DNA from: Pseudomonadota bacterium
Lineage (GTDB): Bacteria > Pseudomonadota > Alphaproteobacteria > Rhodospirillales > Magnetospirillaceae
Reading direction: 5' to 3'
Assembly (NCBI GenBank): GCA_023426365.1
Contig: JAFAAW010000005.1
Span: 1-9,152 of the forward strand
DNA length: 9,152 nt
Under the pieces are notes generated by a model. The model ran no database searches and was not told the origin of the DNA. It saw only the letters and a list, made by a program, of their open reading frames with translations. Shown in pieces: positions 6,698 through 9,152 of the stretch. Within the stretch, counting starts at the first letter, position 1. The number at the start of each line of letters is the position of its first letter. Made by a program: the position numbers and the translations under genes.

Positions 6698-8755
6698 ATG
6701 TCCACATCCATCAGACGGCTGGGGTGGTTTGCGGTTGCCGCTTTGGGCGCCGTGGCGCTGGGCATCATCGCGCTCAAGCGCGGCGAAAGCATCAACGCCC
6801 TCTGGCTGGTCGTGGCTGCCGTATGCAGCTACTTCATCGCCTATCGCTTCTATGGCCTGTTCATCACCAACACCGTGCTGGGCACCGATCCCGCCCGCCC
6901 CACCCCGGCGGTGCGCCGCAATGACGGGCTGGACTACGTTCCCACCAACAAGTACGTGCTGTTCGGCCACCATTTCGCCGCCATCGCCGGCGCCGGCCCG
7001 CTGGTCGGCCCGGTCCTGGCAGCGCAGATGGGCTATCTGCCGGGCACGCTGTGGATCATCGCCGGCGTGGTGTTCGCCGGCGCGGTCCAGGACAGCATGG
7101 TGCTGTTCTGCTCCATGCGCCGCGACGGCCGCTCGCTTGGCGACATGATCCGTTCCGAGATGGGGCCGGTGGCGGGCGGCATCGCGCTGATCGGCGTGCT
7201 GCTGATCATGATCATCATCCTGGCCATCCTGGCGCTGGTGGTGGTCAAGGCGCTGGCCGGCAGCCCGTGGGGCACGTTCACCGTGTTCGCCACCATTCCC
7301 ATCGCCGTCCTGATGGGCGTCTACAGCCGCTTCATCCGCCCCGGCCGCATCGCCGAGATGAGCGTGATCGGCTTCGTCCTGCTGATGGCGGCGCTGATCT
7401 ATGGCCGCGACGTGGCCGAAAGCCCGGCTCTGGCGCCGCTGTTCACCTTCGACGGCGAAACGCTGGCGCTGATCATCATCGGCTACGGCTTCGTCGCCTC
7501 GGTGCTGCCGGTGTGGCTGTTGCTGGCGCCGCGCGACTATCTCTCCACCTTCCTCAAGATCGGCGCCATCGTGGCCCTGGCGCTGGGCATCGCCATCGTC
7601 ATGCCGCCCATGAAGATGCCCGCCATCACCCAGTTCGTGGACGGCACCGGCCCGGTGTTCAAGGGCAACTGGTTCCCGTTCCTGTTCATCACCATCGCCT
7701 GCGGCGCGGTGTCGGGCTTCCATGCGCTGATCAGTTCGGGCACCACGCCCAAGATGATCGAGAACGAGCGTCAGGTCGGCTTCATCGGCTATGGCGGCAT
7801 GCTGATGGAATCCTTCGTGGCCGTGATGGCCATGGTGGCCGCCAGCGTGATCGAGCCGGGCATCTATTTCGCCATGAACAGCCCGGGCGCGGTGATCGGC
7901 AACGACGTGGTCCAGGCGGCGGCGACGATCTCGTCGTGGGGCTTCGTGGTCACGCCCGACATGCTGACCGAGATGGCCCGCGACGTGGGCGAAAGCACGA
8001 TCCTGTCGCGCACCGGCGGCGCGCCCACGCTGGCGGTCGGCATGGCCTACATCTTCTCGAACGTGGTCGGCGGCAAGGCGATGATGGGCTTTTGGTACCA
8101 TTTCGCCATCCTGTTCGAGGCGCTGTTCATCCTGACCGCCGTGGACGCCGGCACCCGTGCCTGCCGCTTCATGGTCCAGGACATGATCGGCTCGGTCTAT
8201 GCGCCGTTCCGCGCCACCCGCAACTGGGCCAACAACCTGATCGCCACCGGCATCTCGGTGGCGCTGTGGGGCTACATCCTCTATGCCGGCGTGGTCGATC
8301 CGTTCGGCGGCATCAACAGCCTGTGGCCGCTGTTCGGCATTTCCAACCAGATGCTGGCCGGCGTCGCGCTGATCATGGTCACCGTGATCCTGTACAAGAT
8401 GAAGCGCCAGCGCTGGGCGTGGGTCAGCGCCATTCCGGCCGCCTTCCTGCTGATCTGCACCACCTATGCCGGCCTGCTCAAGATCCTGTCCGAGGTGCCG
8501 GCCATCGGCTTCTTCGCCCGTGCCCGCCAGTTCAGCGCGGCCATGGAGGAAGGCCGCCTGCTGGCCCCGGCCAAGACCATGGAGCAGATGGCCCAGGTGG
8601 TCCACAACGAGACCCTGGACGGCGTGCTGGCCATCATGTTCGTGATGGTGGTGGCGTCCATGCTGGTCTATGGCGTGGCCGCCATCATGAAGGCGCGGCG
8701 TTCGGACAAGCCCACCGCCATCGAGGTGGGCGGGGAGAGCACCAGCCATGCTTAA
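6698..8755 (+). CDS. cstA: CstA/BtsT-family pyruvate transporter
   Basis: This 685-residue inner-membrane protein belongs to the carbon starvation CstA family (E. coli CstA 701, BtsT 716 aa). The E. coli members import pyruvate, BtsT by proton symport, and CstA was first linked to peptide use under starvation. Many hydrophobic helices are visible, for example at about 10-26, 34-57, 116-138, 160-183, 196-208, 221-235, 257-277, 287-303, 325-345, 366-386, 466-482, 514-531, 549-566, 576-594 and 643-664. Family motifs include HHFAAIAGAGPLVGP (91-105), GCAVSGFHA-like GAVSGFHALISSGTTPKMI (336-354), TAVDAGTR (480-487) and DPFGGINSLWPLFGISNQMLA (534-554). A GGGGGAG ribosome site precedes the ATG by 7 nt. 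Its last 8 bases overlap ybdD. It is separated from recJ by 214 nt with its own promoter-like sequence, so it is probably a separate unit. No truncation is seen. Substrate is assigned by family only. Confidence 0.93.
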   Translation: MSTSIRRLGWFAVAALGAVALGIIALKRGESINALWLVVAAVCSYFIAYRFYGLFITNTVLGTDPARPTPAVRRNDGLDYVPTNKYVLFGHHFAAIAGAGPLVGPVLAAQMGYLPGTLWIIAGVVFAGAVQDSMVLFCSMRRDGRSLGDMIRSEMGPVAGGIALIGVLLIMIIILAILALVVVKALAGSPWGTFTVFATIPIAVLMGVYSRFIRPGRIAEMSVIGFVLLMAALIYGRDVAESPALAPLFTFDGETLALIIIGYGFVASVLPVWLLLAPRDYLSTFLKIGAIVALALGIAIVMPPMKMPAITQFVDGTGPVFKGNWFPFLFITIACGAVSGFHALISSGTTPKMIENERQVGFIGYGGMLMESFVAVMAMVAASVIEPGIYFAMNSPGAVIGNDVVQAAATISSWGFVVTPDMLTEMARDVGESTILSRTGGAPTLAVGMAYIFSNVVGGKAMMGFWYHFAILFEALFILTAVDAGTRACRFMVQDMIGSVYAPFRATRNWANNLIATGISVALWGYILYAGVVDPFGGINSLWPLFGISNQMLAGVALIMVTVILYKMKRQRWAWVSAIPAAFLLICTTYAGLLKILSEVPAIGFFARARQFSAAMEEGRLLAPAKTMEQMAQVVHNETLDGVLAIMFVMVVASMLVYGVAAIMKARRSDKPTAIEVGGESTSHA

Positions 8756-8948
8756 CGACCTCAAGCTGATCAAGGACCGCCTGGTGCAGATGAGCCGCCT
8801 GATGGTGGGCATCCCCGACTACGATGCCTATGTGGCCCATCGTTTCGTCCAGCACCCCGACGAACCGATCATGACCTACGAGGAGTTCTTCAAGAACCGC
8901 CAGGACGCCCGCTATGGCGCCGGCAGCGGCACCATCAAGTGCTGCTGA
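8748..8948 (+). CDS. ybdD: YbdD/YjiX-family small partner of CstA (DUF466)
   Basis: This 66-residue cytoplasmic protein matches E. coli YbdD (65 aa) along its length: MVGIPDYDAYVAH, HPDEPIMTYEEFF, RQDARYG, and the family's C-terminal Cys-Cys (here IKCC). The genes for YbdD-type proteins habitually follow cstA or btsT and, in E. coli, are reported to be needed for transporter function; the mechanism is not established. The ATG lies inside the end of cstA (8-nt overlap, ATGCTTAA), with GGGGAG at 8732-8737 as ribosome site, so translation is likely coupled and stoichiometry fixed. The invariant terminal cysteines suggest metal binding or a redox/thiol role, but that is speculation. A strong terminator follows within 20 nt. 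Confidence 0.92.
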   Translation: MLNDLKLIKDRLVQMSRLMVGIPDYDAYVAHRFVQHPDEPIMTYEEFFKNRQDARYGAGSGTIKCC

Positions 8949-8963
8949 GCTGAGGTTGATGCC

Positions 8964-9002
8964 GCGGCGGCCCAGCCCATGCCGGGTCGCCGCATTTTTT
9001 TT
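8964..9002 (+). terminator. Intrinsic terminator of cstA-ybdD
   Basis: Arms 8964-8973 (GCGGCGGCCC) and 8984-8993 (GGGTCGCCGC) form a 10-bp stem with one G-T pair and a 10-nt loop. A single A and then eight T (8995-9002) follow. It lies 15 nt after the ybdD stop and separates the transporter unit from the tRNA gene. Confidence 0.9.
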
Positions 9003-9023
9003 CGCAGAATGCGAAATCCCCCC

Positions 9024-9052
9024 TTGCGCTCCCCGCCCGGCGCGGCTATTAA
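9024..9052 (+). promoter_or_regulatory. Sigma70-type promoter of the tRNA-Glu gene
   Basis: TTGCGC (9024-9029) and TATTAA (9047-9052) are spaced by 17 nt. A GC-rich discriminator follows, typical of stringently controlled stable-RNA promoters. The predicted start near 9059 leaves a short 5' leader before the mature tRNA at 9072. Confidence 0.65.
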
Positions 9053-9071
9053 AGCGCCCTCGCAGCGCCTC

Positions 9072-9147
<76 letters not shown>

Positions 9148-9152
9148 CTTCT

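Noticed and set aside
6323..8812. Open frame of 829 codons on the minus strand
   Set aside because: It is antisense to cstA, rich in His, Asp and Gln without domain signature, and spans the cstA promoter region; it is a composition artefact.

Overview
The window looks like chromosome of a high-GC alphaproteobacterium. The protein signatures and the gene order alaC-hom-glpX-recJ point to Rhodospirillales, perhaps a Magnetospirillum-like organism; the genus is an inference from memory of related proteins, not a database result. All seven protein-coding genes and one tRNA are on the + strand, and nothing indicates a mobile element, CRISPR array or phage.

Layout. (1) Positions 1-1055: the 3' part of an OmpA-C-like envelope protein gene whose start lies outside the window, overlapping by 4 nt a small DUF2293-like gene that opens with a 24-bp tandem repeat. 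(2) Positions 1140-6483: a tightly packed set, probably one operon, of an AlaC-type aminotransferase, homoserine dehydrogenase, a GlpX-family (class II fructose-1,6-bisphosphatase) protein and the RecJ single-strand exonuclease. The spacings are a 1-nt overlap, 12 nt and 11 nt. (3) Positions 6484-6697: a 214-nt intergenic region with a GC-rich hairpin, an AT-rich promoter-like stretch and a small hairpin enclosing the cstA Shine-Dalgarno. (4) Positions 6698-8948: cstA plus the overlapping small gene ybdD, a pyruvate-uptake module, closed by a strong intrinsic terminator. (5) Positions 9024-9147: a sigma70-type promoter and tRNA-Glu(UUC).

The amino-acid genes link pyruvate/alanine/glutamate metabolism with the aspartate branch to threonine and methionine. 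CstA-YbdD would bring in pyruvate, the acceptor used by AlaC-type enzymes, but the two groups appear to be separate transcription units.

The most notable observation is the GlpX protein. It is full length and keeps the fold and most substrate-side motifs, but the metal/catalytic motif that should read DPIEGT reads TAIEGV, and the first acidic motif (normally IGEGE) reads NGDSE. By the known chemistry of this phosphatase superfamily it should be inactive or strongly altered, although it sits in the usual glpX position of an intact operon. It is a good candidate for a repurposed, ligand-binding pseudoenzyme.
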